Source: an uncultured Saprospiraceae bacterium (GTDB lineage: Bacteria > Bacteroidota > Bacteroidia > Chitinophagales > Saprospiraceae). Taken from it: 44,484 bases of DNA. Under the pieces are notes generated by a model. That model had not been told where the DNA came from. It worked only from the letters and a program-made list of their open reading frames with translations, and ran no database searches. The translations under genes were made by a program, and so were the position numbers. Positions within the stretch are counted from its first letter, which is position 1. Every line of letters begins with the position of its first letter. The stretch spans positions 1 to 44,484 of the forward strand of contig CALFWW010000172.1 of the NCBI GenBank assembly GCA_937928575.1, written 5' to 3'. Positions 32,378-42,400 of the stretch are shown here, piece by piece.

Positions 32378-34134
32378 GTCACTAACTTTCCTTCCAAAAA
32401 TTCGATTTGTTGATTTATAATTGGAATCATCTTTTTCAAATCGCTTAACATTAGAGTAGTTTTGATATTCAATTGTTCTTTATCAGGAGCTGTCTTTGCC
32501 ATTGCCTCAATTTCTTGAACTTTGTCATGTAAGTTTGTTAAACCAATCATCAGCAAACTTGGTTTCACCTTATGAGCGACTTGATAAACTTGTTCCCATT
32601 TTTCCTCTTCTATCAATGGCATTATTTTCTCAAAATTAGGTAGTATCTCCTCCTTAAAGGTTACAAACATATCGGCTGCATACTCCCAATCTTCTCCATA
32701 AACAGTCTTTAAATAAGTGGTATCCAATTGAGGATGATAATCAATAATTTCAACTTGCGATTCTGTGTACTTCTTTATTCCAACTTTTGAAACATCTTCT
32801 TGATTTGCTTCTTGCATATATCTTGTTATAATTAGTAAAAGATCATTCGGCACAAAAGGCTTTGTCACAAATTCATTCATCCCCACTTCTGCTGCTTGAT
32901 TTTTTTGCTCAGTCATACCAGAAGCGGTTAAAGCGATAATAGGAGTATTTTGATTTGGATTTTTAAGTGCTCTAATTTGCCGAGCAGCTTCAATCCCATT
33001 CATAAGTGGCATTTGTAAATCCATTAAAATGAGGTCGTATTTTGTGGCCATTGCCATATCCACCGATTCTTTTCCATTGACTGCAAAATCAAATTGCAAA
33101 TCCCATTTCTTCAACACGCGTTTGACATATTTACGATTCATCAAATTGTCTTCTGCAACCAATATTTTATTATTTGGCCAACTGATATTTTCATCAATAA
33201 TTAACTTCCTATCATTTTTCAGTGTTTTGGAATCAGAATATTCGTAAGAAAGTACGAATGTAAATGTTGTACCTTCTCCTACTTTTGTGTCCACCTCAAT
33301 ATTGCCACCTTGCAATTCAATCAATCTTCGGGTAATGGCCAATCCCAATCCACTTGATCTGTTGAATTTATGCTGCTCGTTTGCAGCTTGTTTGAAATCT
33401 TTGAATATTTCACTCAATTTATCTGCCGCAATTCCGATTCCTGTATCACTTACTTTGAATTGGATCGTAATATTTTCGTTGAATCTAGACAACATCTTGG
33501 CTTCAATATGAATGTTTCCTCTTTCCGTAAACTTTTCGGCATTTCCAATAAGGTTAAAGAAAATTTGATTGAAAAGTAAGTCATCGCCAATTACTAAATT
33601 CTCAATTCTTTCATCGATTGTACTACTGATGGTAACAGGAGTTTCCTCCATTTTAAACTCAAATGTTTTTTGAATATCATGAATCGTTTCAGCAATACTA
33701 AATAGATTGGATTGGATTTCAATTTGTCCAGATTCGATTTTTGTGAAGTCTAAAATATCACTAATCAGGGAATGCAATAATTTTGCTGAACTTTTTAAGT
33801 TATCCAAATAATTAATTTGTTGTGGTGTTGGATCGGTATCGTATAATAGATGGGACATACCAATTACGGCATTGAGCGGTGTTCTGATTTCGTGACTCAT
33901 ATTTGCTAAAAACTGTTGCTCCGCTTTTTGTGCTTTTTCTGCAATCAGTTTAGCTGCTTCCAAATCCGCAGTACGAATTTTGATGGTCTCCTCCAAGCTG
34001 TTGTTCATTTCTTTCAATTGATTGTTGACTTTGAACAACTCCAAAGCTTTTTCTTCAAGGATTCTTTCTGCCTCTTTCCTTGCTAGCTTCGTACGCTTTA
34101 ATTTTCTTCTTAGGATTTCAATCTCGCTGTCCAT
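32374..34134 (-). CDS. Soluble hybrid histidine kinase (HisKA-HATPase-REC-HPt)
   Basis: A 586-residue cytosolic hybrid kinase. The first 70 residues form a Lys/Glu-rich coiled coil with no sensor domain or membrane segment. HisKA has phospho-His81 in NMSHEIRTPLNAVIGMSHLL. The ATPase domain shows N box NLIGNAEKFTERG, G1 DTGIGIAADKL and G2 SSGLGLAITRR. A receiver domain has its Asp in YDLILMDLQMPLMNG (near residue 372), and an HPt domain at about 475-580 has a His in YQVAHKVKPSLLMIG (near 520), so it could run a complete four-step relay. Only 3 bases separate it from the upstream H-NOX gene, so the sensor is almost certainly the H-NOX protein, as in known H-NOX/HnoK pairs. Its 3' end overlaps that of the convergent tethered receiver gene by 4 bases. 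Confidence 0.92.
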   Translation of the reverse strand: MDSEIEILRRKLKRTKLARKEAERILEEKALELFKVNNQLKEMNNSLEETIKIRTADLEAAKLIAEKAQKAEQQFLANMSHEIRTPLNAVIGMSHLLYDTDPTPQQINYLDNLKSSAKLLHSLISDILDFTKIESGQIEIQSNLFSIAETIHDIQKTFEFKMEETPVTISSTIDERIENLVIGDDLLFNQIFFNLIGNAEKFTERGNIHIEAKMLSRFNENITIQFKVSDTGIGIAADKLSEIFKDFKQAANEQHKFNRSSGLGLAITRRLIELQGGNIEVDTKVGEGTTFTFVLSYEYSDSKTLKNDRKLIIDENISWPNNKILVAEDNLMNRKYVKRVLKKWDLQFDFAVNGKESVDMAMATKYDLILMDLQMPLMNGIEAARQIRALKNPNQNTPIIALTASGMTEQKNQAAEVGMNEFVTKPFVPNDLLLIITRYMQEANQEDVSKVGIKKYTESQVEIIDYHPQLDTTYLKTVYGEDWEYAADMFVTFKEEILPNFEKIMPLIEEEKWEQVYQVAHKVKPSLLMIGLTNLHDKVQEIEAMAKTAPDKEQLNIKTTLMLSDLKKMIPIINQQIEFLEGKLVT

Positions 34135-34137
34135 CCA

Positions 34138-34677
34138 TTAGTTTTTAATGATTTCAAATTTTACTTTTGAACCATCCGCAACAATCATTTCTTTTGTTAT
34201 TGTTGCTTTTTCTTTATAGTGCATTAAACATCCTTCTATCAAACCAGCCGCGACATCTGACATCTTTCTTTCTGAAGTGTAGATCATCTCCAATTTTCCT
34301 TCACCAATATCTTTGACATCAAAATGTGGTAATTCTGCATCCGGATATAATTTTCTGACTTCAACATGGATATATTCATCGACAGAACGAAGCATATCAA
34401 ATGCATTGTCGATATCTTGTAACATCGGCTTGTAAGAATTGGCAAGTGTTGCAAATAAATAAAGTCCATATGCGTGCATTAATTGTGAGGCAGGCATATC
34501 TGTCTTCTTGTGCAACTCTCTAATCAAGCTATACATCTCCTTGTGATCATACGTACCGACGGATGTGTAGGCACCTTGAGAAGGTAAATCAGCGTTGTCA
34601 ACAATGGTCTCTGCTACTTCCTCACCAAACTTCTCTTCCACCATTTCAAGAAATTCTGTAAATATAATTCCTTTCAT
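34138..34677 (-). CDS. H-NOX (heme nitric oxide/oxygen binding) sensor
   Basis: A 179-residue stand-alone H-NOX protein, normal family length. The start MKGIIFTEFLEMVEEKFGEE is canonical. The proximal heme ligand is His104 in EYIHVEVRKLYPDAELP, the conserved heme-bending Pro is Pro117, and the propionate-binding Y-x-S-x-R motif is Tyr133-Ser135-Arg137. These sit at the same spacing as His102/Pro115/Tyr131/Ser133/Arg135 of the Thermoanaerobacter protein. Counting on, the distal-pocket Tyr140 position holds Val142, so stable O2 binding is not expected and NO selectivity is likely (inference from the family). It is the first gene of a two-gene unit with the hybrid kinase 3 bases downstream. Confidence 0.93.
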   Translation of the reverse strand: MKGIIFTEFLEMVEEKFGEEVAETIVDNADLPSQGAYTSVGTYDHKEMYSLIRELHKKTDMPASQLMHAYGLYLFATLANSYKPMLQDIDNAFDMLRSVDEYIHVEVRKLYPDAELPHFDVKDIGEGKLEMIYTSERKMSDVAAGLIEGCLMHYKEKATITKEMIVADGSKVKFEIIKN

Positions 34678-34759
34678 TTTTTAAGCGTTTTGAGTTATAA
34701 AATTGCTTTTATTTTGTTACGTAATTTTGGAAAATAAGGTGCTGAATCTGCATAAAAAC

Positions 34760-34796
34760 AAAAAAGGCTGCCCCAAACGACGGAACTGCCTTTTTT
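34760..34796. terminator. Rho-independent terminator
   Basis: AAAAAAGGC at 34760-34768 pairs with GCCTTTTTT at 34788-34796. On the minus strand a T-rich tail (TTTTTTGTTTTT) follows, so it ends the 34821-35525 gene, 24 bases after its stop. The arrangement matches the terminator behind the dead paralogue at 12259. Confidence 0.8.
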
Positions 34797-34820
34797 CAAT
34801 ATTAAATGATTGACTCTCAA

Positions 34821-35525
34821 TTAATTAGCTATCGCTCCATCATTATCAAAAGGCATTATTTTTTCTTGTCCAGTCAACATTCTTGCGCATTTTTCTTTAA
34901 TATAACTGAATGTATTTCTCATATTCGCTGCAAATGCATTATCCCGTGTGATCGTGAGATAGTTCTTCAACCAAGTTTTGAATTCTGGATCATGTTTGTG
35001 GATATTTTCTGCGGTGAATCCAGAATGGTATTTCTTGTTAAACGCAGTTACAATGTTATCAAAAGAAGGAATAGTTTTAAAATAATTTGAATAGTTCTCT
35101 GACATTCCTTCATTATTCAGTTGATGGAAAAGCATCATTAATTCGAAAAAACTATTGTTGTTACAGCATTTCACCCCGGATCTGAATACGGTATTTTCAA
35201 AGATATATTCATTAGAAAGATAAACCAAATTTCTTCTAATCAACTTGGACATACAATCGACATTCAAGGAGTTGCCATCTTCAAAGGTGATTGCAAATTG
35301 GTCCATATAGCTCATTGAAACCAATACCGTGCTTTTCATGTTATCGAATTTCCTTATTACAGAATCTATAAAGGTATTATGCTCAGCATCGATTAAAATA
35401 GCGATATCTGATTGCGTATCGATCTTAGCCAAATCTCCTCCAATAAAATTTAAATAAGTATAATCTAAGGTAGCAATTTCAGAAAAGAAATGCTTAATAA
35501 ATTGTTGTTTGTGATTCATTGTCAT
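34821..35525 (-). CDS. Stand-alone NTase-like protein, paralogue of the operon kinase N terminus
   Basis: A 234-residue protein homologous to the N-terminal half of the NTase-kinase at 16072-17364: KQQFIKHFFSEIATLDYTYL against RQQFIAHFFSEIANLDYTLL at the start, then IRRNLVYLSNEYIFENT, VKCCNN and FHQLNNEGM against matching segments. It stops just before the P-loop region. Of the three carboxylates of the NTase-like site, Asp40 and Asp90 remain, but the second Asp of the D-x-D pair is Ala42 (SDIAIL in place of ADLDIL), so catalysis is doubtful. It is transcribed alone, with its own terminator, between the H-NOX pair and the OmpA gene. Start may be Met1 or Met3 (MNHKQQ), the latter matching the paralogue. 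Function unknown; a regulatory or substrate-binding role is possible. Confidence 0.75.
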   Translation of the reverse strand: MTMNHKQQFIKHFFSEIATLDYTYLNFIGGDLAKIDTQSDIAILIDAEHNTFIDSVIRKFDNMKSTVLVSMSYMDQFAITFEDGNSLNVDCMSKLIRRNLVYLSNEYIFENTVFRSGVKCCNNNSFFELMMLFHQLNNEGMSENYSNYFKTIPSFDNIVTAFNKKYHSGFTAENIHKHDPEFKTWLKNYLTITRDNAFAANMRNTFSYIKEKCARMLTGQEKIMPFDNDGAIAN

Positions 35526-35654
35526 GGTTAGGTTATAAAAAAATAGTTAGTTGTGGATATAATAGTGCATATTCTGTACCATTTTTAAACCCATCCAAAC
35601 TGCTGTATATCAGTATTTTAAACCTATATAAATGTGATTATTCAACAAAAAACA

Positions 35655-35688
35655 AAACCCCCAACGCAATCGCTCGCATCGGGGGTTT
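35655..35688 (-). terminator. Rho-independent terminator of the OmpA/PD40 gene
   Basis: On the minus strand AAACCCCC (35688-35681) pairs with GGGGGTTT (35662-35655) around an 18-base loop and is followed by TGTTTTTTGTT. It lies 48 bases after the stop at 35736. Confidence 0.85.
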
Positions 35689-35735
35689 GTGGTTATCACT
35701 TGCTCTTATCTAATCAAGCAAACAGCTTGTTATTT

Positions 35736-38396
35736 TTAATGCTTGTAAAAATTCATGATGTTTCTAATAGTCGTTCCACCATCCATAGATTGGTAATTAA
35801 AAGCTGGCATCATCTTTCCTGATCTTTTCGGTGGTTCATACGCTTTTGTGATTTTAGTGTTAGGATCATCAAATCTTTTGACTACAATTTCTGTACGACG
35901 GTTTTCTTGATGTTCTATTTCAGAACACTTCACACCATTTTTACATTGATTGATAATTGAAGTCTCCCCCATTCCAATCGCGCTGTGAATTCTCCTCGGA
36001 TCAATTCCTCTTTTAATGACATATTCTTTTGCAGAATTGGCTCTGTTTTTTGAAAGTGTTTCATTGTACGTGACAGTCCCTCTTGCATCTGTATGTGCGA
36101 CCATTTCTATTTCTAAACTCGGATACTGATTCATCAATGAAATCAAATAATCCAAATCTCCACTTGCATCTCCACGGATATAATACTCATCAAAATCATA
36201 ATAAATATCTCTTAAGGTCAACACTTGCCCAACTGTAAATCTTGGTTGGTTTGGATTTGGATTTCCCCATCCTGGTGGATACATTGGTGCGGGTGGAACG
36301 GATGTCACTGCTGGTTCAGGATCTTTTAATCCTTCAAATTCTAATTCCAAATTAAGATCCAATGCTAATTCTAGTTCTACATTTCCTTTACAGTCAAACT
36401 TCATCGTAGACACTTCTGCCTCATCATCTGAAAAGTATTCCTTCTCTCCTTTTGCCCAATATTCGCAACCACAATCGACGCAGACATCAAATTCTCCATT
36501 TTCATCCGAGAAAAATTCCATGACTTCACCGGTGCATTTACTGATCAATGTAATGGTTGCTTGCTTAATTCTCTTTTTCTTAAACTTCTTGTTCTTTACA
36601 ACTCCATTCAACATAACACATGTTTTACGTACCAGTGGAATAGATAATTCACAATTTTCACGCATCGACATCATCTCTGCTTTTGTCCACGATGTTCTCT
36701 CAGTTTCATAACCTGCCAATTCGGCAACATAAGTATAGTTTTTATTGCCATCTTCAAGTTGATGCGTCAATTGTCCATCCATGTCGGTCATGAAAGCTTT
36801 ATCGGCAGGAAAAGTTTGCTTACCATTAGAAATCGCTAATGCGGATTCCAGTTCATTATGGTTATGAGGACAATCTTTGTGCGTGCAATGTAGGATGTGT
36901 TCACTCCACTCTTGCTCATCATTTGCCGTAATAAAACCATTGGTCAAAATACTTTTGTTCGGTTTTGATTCCATTACCAATGCAACTGTCGCATTTTCAA
37001 GTTGCTCACCGGTCGCAGCATCGTGTACACAAACTTCTACCATCAATGGTGCATCTTCAATTTCAATTTCTTCATCAGACTCCCATCTGTAGATATCATC
37101 TTTTCCTTTTCCACCAGGTCGATTGGAGGTTAAATATCCTTCCGTACCTTTATTGTTGATATAGAATCCGAAATCATCATAGCGGGTGTTATATTTGTGT
37201 CCCATATTCATTCGGTCCGTCCATGTTGAACGCTTTCCTTCATCAATCATTGTCACTCGATAGATATCCAAACCACCCATTCCACGATGACCATTAGAGC
37301 CAAAATATAAATGTCCGCTTTCTGTTATGAATGGGAATAAATCATTTCCAGAGCTATTGACAACGGGTCCTAAATTAATTGGCATCGACCACTGACTACC
37401 CATTTTTGTCGCCATATAAATATCCATTCCTCCATAACCTCCAGGTCGGTCAGATGCAAAATAAAGGGTTCCACCATCTGGGGAAATAGATGGATGGCAA
37501 TACGCATTTTCTTTGTTATTGATGTTCAACGCTTTTATATTTTTCCAATCTCCATTTTCCATCAATTCCGCACTGTACAATTGCAATCTTCTCGTTCCGT
37601 TCTTATCCAAATAAACTGGATTGCTTCTTGAGAAATACATTATGCTATTCATGTTGTCAAGAGTAGCAACACCATCGTGATATTTGTTGTTTACTTTTGA
37701 ACTAAACGGTGTGATTTTAGCGAATTTTCCAGCACTTGTTTTTTCAGCATAATATAAATCTGAAAAATTGGTCTTTGTCCACAAATCTGTAATTGACTTG
37801 TTATCGTTGTTTTTTCTTTTGGAAGTGAAGATCAATCTGTCCTCTTGAGGATAAGCGCAATAATCAATATCTCTGGAATTCATTTCCATCATATTAATGA
37901 CTGTCACTTCTTCGTTTGGAGAAAACGTTTGTTCATCACATGCTTCATTGAAATCAATATGCGAATCACCTGAGAGCGTTAAGTATCGGTTATACATTTC
38001 AGTGGCATATTCGCATTTTCCATTACTTTGTAAAACTTGCGCATAATTCAGAAATTCTTCTGCTTTTACAGATTGATTGATGCCTTTAGCAAACCAATAT
38101 TCTGACTCCTGCCAGCGACTATTTAATCGATAACTATTCGCTAATTTCAAAAATTGTTTAGAATCTACTTTGCCTTCCAAGTCCAGTTCTTCACATTCTT
38201 CAGCAAAGGCCATAAATCCTAATTGATCAAATAAATCACCATCTGAATCCGCGGCACCAGATTGAGTGTCGAATACATTTTCAGGTTGAGTGATTGTATC
38301 ACAAGCATTTAATGTCAAATTGGGCAAATAAGTATTTCCATAGAGATGGACGGTCCCAAATATTGAAATAGTGATAATCAGTGTTGATAATTTCAT
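35736..38396 (-). CDS. OmpA-family protein with PD40 (WD40-like) propeller repeats
   Basis: An 886-residue outer-membrane-associated protein. I place the start at 38396 (MKLSTLIITISIFGTVHLYG signal peptide), 13 codons inside the longest frame. Order: a TPR-like region (about 60-150; FLKLANSYRLNSRWQESEYW), a PD40 propeller (about 170-440; AYCHPSISPDGGTLYFASDR, LFPFITESGHLYFGSNGHRG, GYLTSNRPGGKGKDDIYRWE), two Cna/carboxypeptidase-regulatory-like beta segments (about 450-680), a Pro-rich hinge (VPPAPMYPPGWGNPNPNQPR) and a C-terminal OmpA domain (about 725-850; IEMVAHTDARGTVTYNETLS, NRRTEIVVKR). This type of protein accompanies PorP/SprF proteins and adhesins in Bacteroidota and resembles the PorE/gliding group that links outer-membrane parts to peptidoglycan. 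It lies 67 bases after the PorP/SprF gene. Confidence 0.88.
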   Translation of the reverse strand: MKLSTLIITISIFGTVHLYGNTYLPNLTLNACDTITQPENVFDTQSGAADSDGDLFDQLGFMAFAEECEELDLEGKVDSKQFLKLANSYRLNSRWQESEYWFAKGINQSVKAEEFLNYAQVLQSNGKCEYATEMYNRYLTLSGDSHIDFNEACDEQTFSPNEEVTVINMMEMNSRDIDYCAYPQEDRLIFTSKRKNNDNKSITDLWTKTNFSDLYYAEKTSAGKFAKITPFSSKVNNKYHDGVATLDNMNSIMYFSRSNPVYLDKNGTRRLQLYSAELMENGDWKNIKALNINNKENAYCHPSISPDGGTLYFASDRPGGYGGMDIYMATKMGSQWSMPINLGPVVNSSGNDLFPFITESGHLYFGSNGHRGMGGLDIYRVTMIDEGKRSTWTDRMNMGHKYNTRYDDFGFYINNKGTEGYLTSNRPGGKGKDDIYRWESDEEIEIEDAPLMVEVCVHDAATGEQLENATVALVMESKPNKSILTNGFITANDEQEWSEHILHCTHKDCPHNHNELESALAISNGKQTFPADKAFMTDMDGQLTHQLEDGNKNYTYVAELAGYETERTSWTKAEMMSMRENCELSIPLVRKTCVMLNGVVKNKKFKKKRIKQATITLISKCTGEVMEFFSDENGEFDVCVDCGCEYWAKGEKEYFSDDEAEVSTMKFDCKGNVELELALDLNLELEFEGLKDPEPAVTSVPPAPMYPPGWGNPNPNQPRFTVGQVLTLRDIYYDFDEYYIRGDASGDLDYLISLMNQYPSLEIEMVAHTDARGTVTYNETLSKNRANSAKEYVIKRGIDPRRIHSAIGMGETSIINQCKNGVKCSEIEHQENRRTEIVVKRFDDPNTKITKAYEPPKRSGKMMPAFNYQSMDGGTTIRNIMNFYKH

Positions 38397-38463
38397 AATT
38401 ACTCCACTTGTTTTTTGCAAATAAAAATTATACATGGTTATATATCTTTAAAGTCTTTGGTAT

Positions 38464-39387
38464 TTAGAAGAATCTTAAGTTTTCTAATTGTTCTCCCTTT
38501 TTATTGAATAAATACTCCAACATCACCTCATAAGAGCCATCATTATATCTACGTAATTCTGATGTTGTAAAATCGATTGCCAAGCCCATTGATAATTGAT
38601 TGTTGATTAAGTACTGTGCCAAGAAATCAATGGAATCATCCCATCGGTAACTTGCTCCCAACCATACTTTATTCATGAATAGGAAATTGGCATTGATATC
38701 AAAATCCAATGGTGCATTTGGAATATAACTCACCAGAACCGCTGGTTTTAAGACCAAGTTTTTGGACAATTGAAATGCTTTTCCAGTCATAAAATAAATG
38801 GGACGAAATGGATTGGCCGCACCTAAAGTTTTTGCAGAATTGGTAAATTCAGAATTCTGTAAAAATTGGGGCATCGAAATTCCAGCATAGAAAGTGCGGG
38901 TATTGTACCAGATTCCGCCACCAAAATTCAGATTGTTGTTTTGATCATCGCTGAAATTAACCAAGTCATCAATCTCTTCAATCGGCGTCGCTTCGTTCCA
39001 TTTGAATCGGGTATTTTCAAATCTGGCTTGTAAACCAAAACTCAGTACTTTATTTCCTCCCAATTGAATGCGATAGGAATATGGAACCGTCACCGCAATC
39101 GATTGAGTCAGGCCAATTTGGTCCAACATCAGACTCAATCCTGCACCACATTTGTCATTGAAAAATGGAGTATGCATGTTGAGTGTTACCGTTTTTGGCG
39201 CACCTTCCAAGTTGTGCCATTGATGTCTGTAATGCGCATCCAACACCATACGCTCCTTACTGCCTGCATAGGCTGGATTGTACTGGATCTTGTTCCACAT
39301 AAACATCGTGTAACTGTTGTTATTTTGAGCATTCATCACACCTATCCAAAGGATCAATGTAGAAAGCGTTATTATTATTTTTCTCAT
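38464..39387 (-). CDS. PorP/SprF family type IX secretion system membrane protein
   Basis: A 307-residue outer-membrane barrel protein. I start it at 39387 because MRKIIITLSTLILWIGVMNA is a proper signal peptide; the longer frame to 39450 adds 21 residues without signal character. Signature: NNNSYTMFMWNKIQYNPAYA (about 22-41), YRHQWHNLEGAPKTVTLNMH, and a series of amphipathic strands ending with EYLFNKKG. PorP/SprF proteins hold or help secrete specific T9SS type B substrates, usually the neighbour's product: here the giant CHU_C adhesin whose gene ends 60 bases upstream. The OmpA/PD40 gene follows. The three-gene set resembles SprB/SprF-type adhesin loci of gliding bacteria. Confidence 0.92.
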   Translation of the reverse strand: MRKIIITLSTLILWIGVMNAQNNNSYTMFMWNKIQYNPAYAGSKERMVLDAHYRHQWHNLEGAPKTVTLNMHTPFFNDKCGAGLSLMLDQIGLTQSIAVTVPYSYRIQLGGNKVLSFGLQARFENTRFKWNEATPIEEIDDLVNFSDDQNNNLNFGGGIWYNTRTFYAGISMPQFLQNSEFTNSAKTLGAANPFRPIYFMTGKAFQLSKNLVLKPAVLVSYIPNAPLDFDINANFLFMNKVWLGASYRWDDSIDFLAQYLINNQLSMGLAIDFTTSELRRYNDGSYEVMLEYLFNKKGEQLENLRFF

Positions 39388-39446
39388 CTTGATATAAATT
39401 AAATTATAAGGATTATCAATTGCGATATTTGATGTTACATATGTTA

Positions 39447-42400
39447 TCATCTAAGTATTGTTGTAAATCCACTGATTACCTCTAAGTCCTCATTTAGTTT
39501 AAGGAAATAGAAATAAGTTCCTGGAGGTAATGGCTGGTCTTCAAATGTTCCTTGCCAATCATTTTGGTAACCATTCTTGCTGTAAACTTTGTCTCCCCAT
39601 CTGTTGAAGATGACCAATTCGTTGTCTGGATAATCGTAAATACATGGTATGATCAACTCGTCATTAATTCCATCATCGTTTGGCGAGAAGACATTTGGCA
39701 CCGTACATTCACCTGTTAATTCATCACTAAAGACATTGAAACTGACGGTAGCTGTATCGCAGTACTCTTCACAATTGGCATTACAAATCTGATATTCAAA
39801 TGAATCACTACCGAAGAAATTATTATTCGGAGTATAAGTCATGATACCATTTTCATCAAAAGATAATTCACCGTAAGTAGGTTGTGTGATTAATTCAATA
39901 TCACCAACAACTGTGTTTCCACTAAATACATCATTGAATGTGATATCTTCACCTTCAAATGGTTGGTTGTATGGTACATTGTATTCCACTGAATTGGCGA
40001 TTACTTGCTCTTCCAGATAAATATAAATCGAATCAGTAGAGGTATCATTACAAGCTCCATTTGAAATCGTCCAGTAGAAAATATTGAGTCCTTCTGTCAA
40101 ATTATCAATACTTGTTTCTGGATCATTTGGATTGGCAATGACTGCACCTGTTGGTGAGGTCCATGTACCTTGACTATTTGTAGGAGCAGTTGCCCAGATC
40201 ACTGTTGCTTCTTCTGCATCACATAAATACAACTCGGTATCGATTATGACAGACTGTTCTGCGGTTGCATCACTGACCGTTATTAACACTTCATCTACAG
40301 AATAATCTTCACATTGTCCAAAAGATAGAGACCAGTAAAAGACGTACTCATTTCCAGGTACCAAGCCGACCACAATTGAATTAGGATCTGTTGGGTTTGT
40401 AATAACAACTCCCATACTTTCCTGAGCTGCTGGTTGTGTCCACATACCCGTAGAGGTCGTAGGCACGTTTGCATTCAATGTTGTAAATTGATCATTGCAT
40501 AAGCCCATATCCAATCCAGCAAATGCATCATCTTCAGGAATCTCTTCGATTGTTACCACCAAAGTATCTGTTGAGAAGACACCGCACACACCGCTTTCCA
40601 GACTCCATACAAATATATTTTCGCCTTGGACCAAATCTGTAACAACTGTTTCATATACCGTTGGATTGATAATCAATGCACCAGTTGGTGAGGTCCAAGT
40701 TCCATTCGAAATAGTAACCTCTGATGCTAAGATGGTAACTTCATCCGCTGCACACAATGTAAAATCATCTAGCACATTTGCATACTCACCTTGCGGCACT
40801 TCATCAATTTGAACAGGGATTGCAAAACTTTCTGATGTAGGACATCCGTTGATGTACATAATCACATAGAAGTCATTTCCAATCTGCGCATTTACATTGT
40901 TGACGAGTAATTGTGTTGTATCAGCCGTTCCAATTACGGAGTTGGTTGAAGCATTGTACCACACGGTCGTTATTTCATCTGTTGGTAAAATTGGAACTGA
41001 ATTCGTAATTTCCAGAATCAAAGTTTCACCTTCACAAATCGGTCCGTTGCCTGCAATTGACGGAGCAGGAAGTGTTTCTGAAACATATACTGTCGTCGGC
41101 ACTGATTGAACTTCGGAGCAACCATTCATACTCACCACCACAAAGTATTGACCTGCATCGAGTAAAGAAATATTCGTTAAGACAGGATTGTGTATGGTAG
41201 AATTAAATCCATTTGGACCTACCCATTGATAGGTCGCACCTGCGATAAATGGCGTACTCAATTGTACTGTTCCACCTTCACATTCTGGACTTACAGAAGT
41301 AGTCGTATTTGTAGTGTTGGCTGGTACTTGAGTTCCGAATACCGTTACTTCAACGAAATTCGAAGCAGTAGAGGCACACCCATTCACACCAACTGTTACT
41401 GAATAAATTCCAGAGGATGCTGGTGTAGAATTAGGAATGTAATAAGTAGGGTTGGTTGTCATTCCAATAATCACTTCATCCAAATACCAAGTATAAGTCA
41501 CTCCATTTCCAGTGTATCCATCTGTTGTCAATTGGATACTTTCCCCTTCACAAACGAAGTTGTCATCTACAGCAATAAATGGTGTCTGAGGAGCTGCATT
41601 TACATCTAAGTAGATAGACTCTGCTTCTGAGTAACAACCATCTGCTGTTTGTAAGGTTAAGGTATACGTACCTTCCTGACTTGCTTCAATTGCAGGAATC
41701 ATCACATTGTAACTATTGTTCGACGGCACATTGTTAGCATAACTAAATCCATTTGGACCAGACCAAGTATAGTTGATCATTCCATTGTAAGTAATTCCGT
41801 TTTGAGCGGAAAGCATTACTGGTTCTCCTTCACAATAGGTAGCTTCACCCATTAGATTTACAATCTGTGGATTAGGCATCACTTCAACTGTGGTATAAAC
41901 TGGAGAAGATGGACATCCATTTGAATAAAGTATTAGTTCGTACGTTGTTGTTGTTGAAATATCGAACATCGTTGGGAACTGTTGATTAGAGATAATATTA
42001 CTCTGCCCAGCAATTCTCCATTCGTAAGTTGCATTCGATTGAGTACCTGTAAATAACTGAGCTTGTTCTCCAATACAAATTGGACCATTATTAGAAACGG
42101 AGGCAATAGGTTTTGGCATAATGCTTACCCATTTTTCCTGAGAGATTTCAGAAACACATCCATTGTATTCTACCACTACACTAAATGGTGGAATTGCATC
42201 TGGATGAGCAGCTGGTATTGAGAAGGTATTCGTTGATGGCACTCCGCCATTGTTGGTTACTCCAATTGTCGTCCCTACCCCATTTTTCCAAGTAAAATTA
42301 GAATTCAATTCATACTGTTGTTGAATATTTAAAACTATCACATCTTCTTCACATACTTCAGGTGCAGTTATCAAATTAGGAGTTGCTGGTTGAGCAGCAA

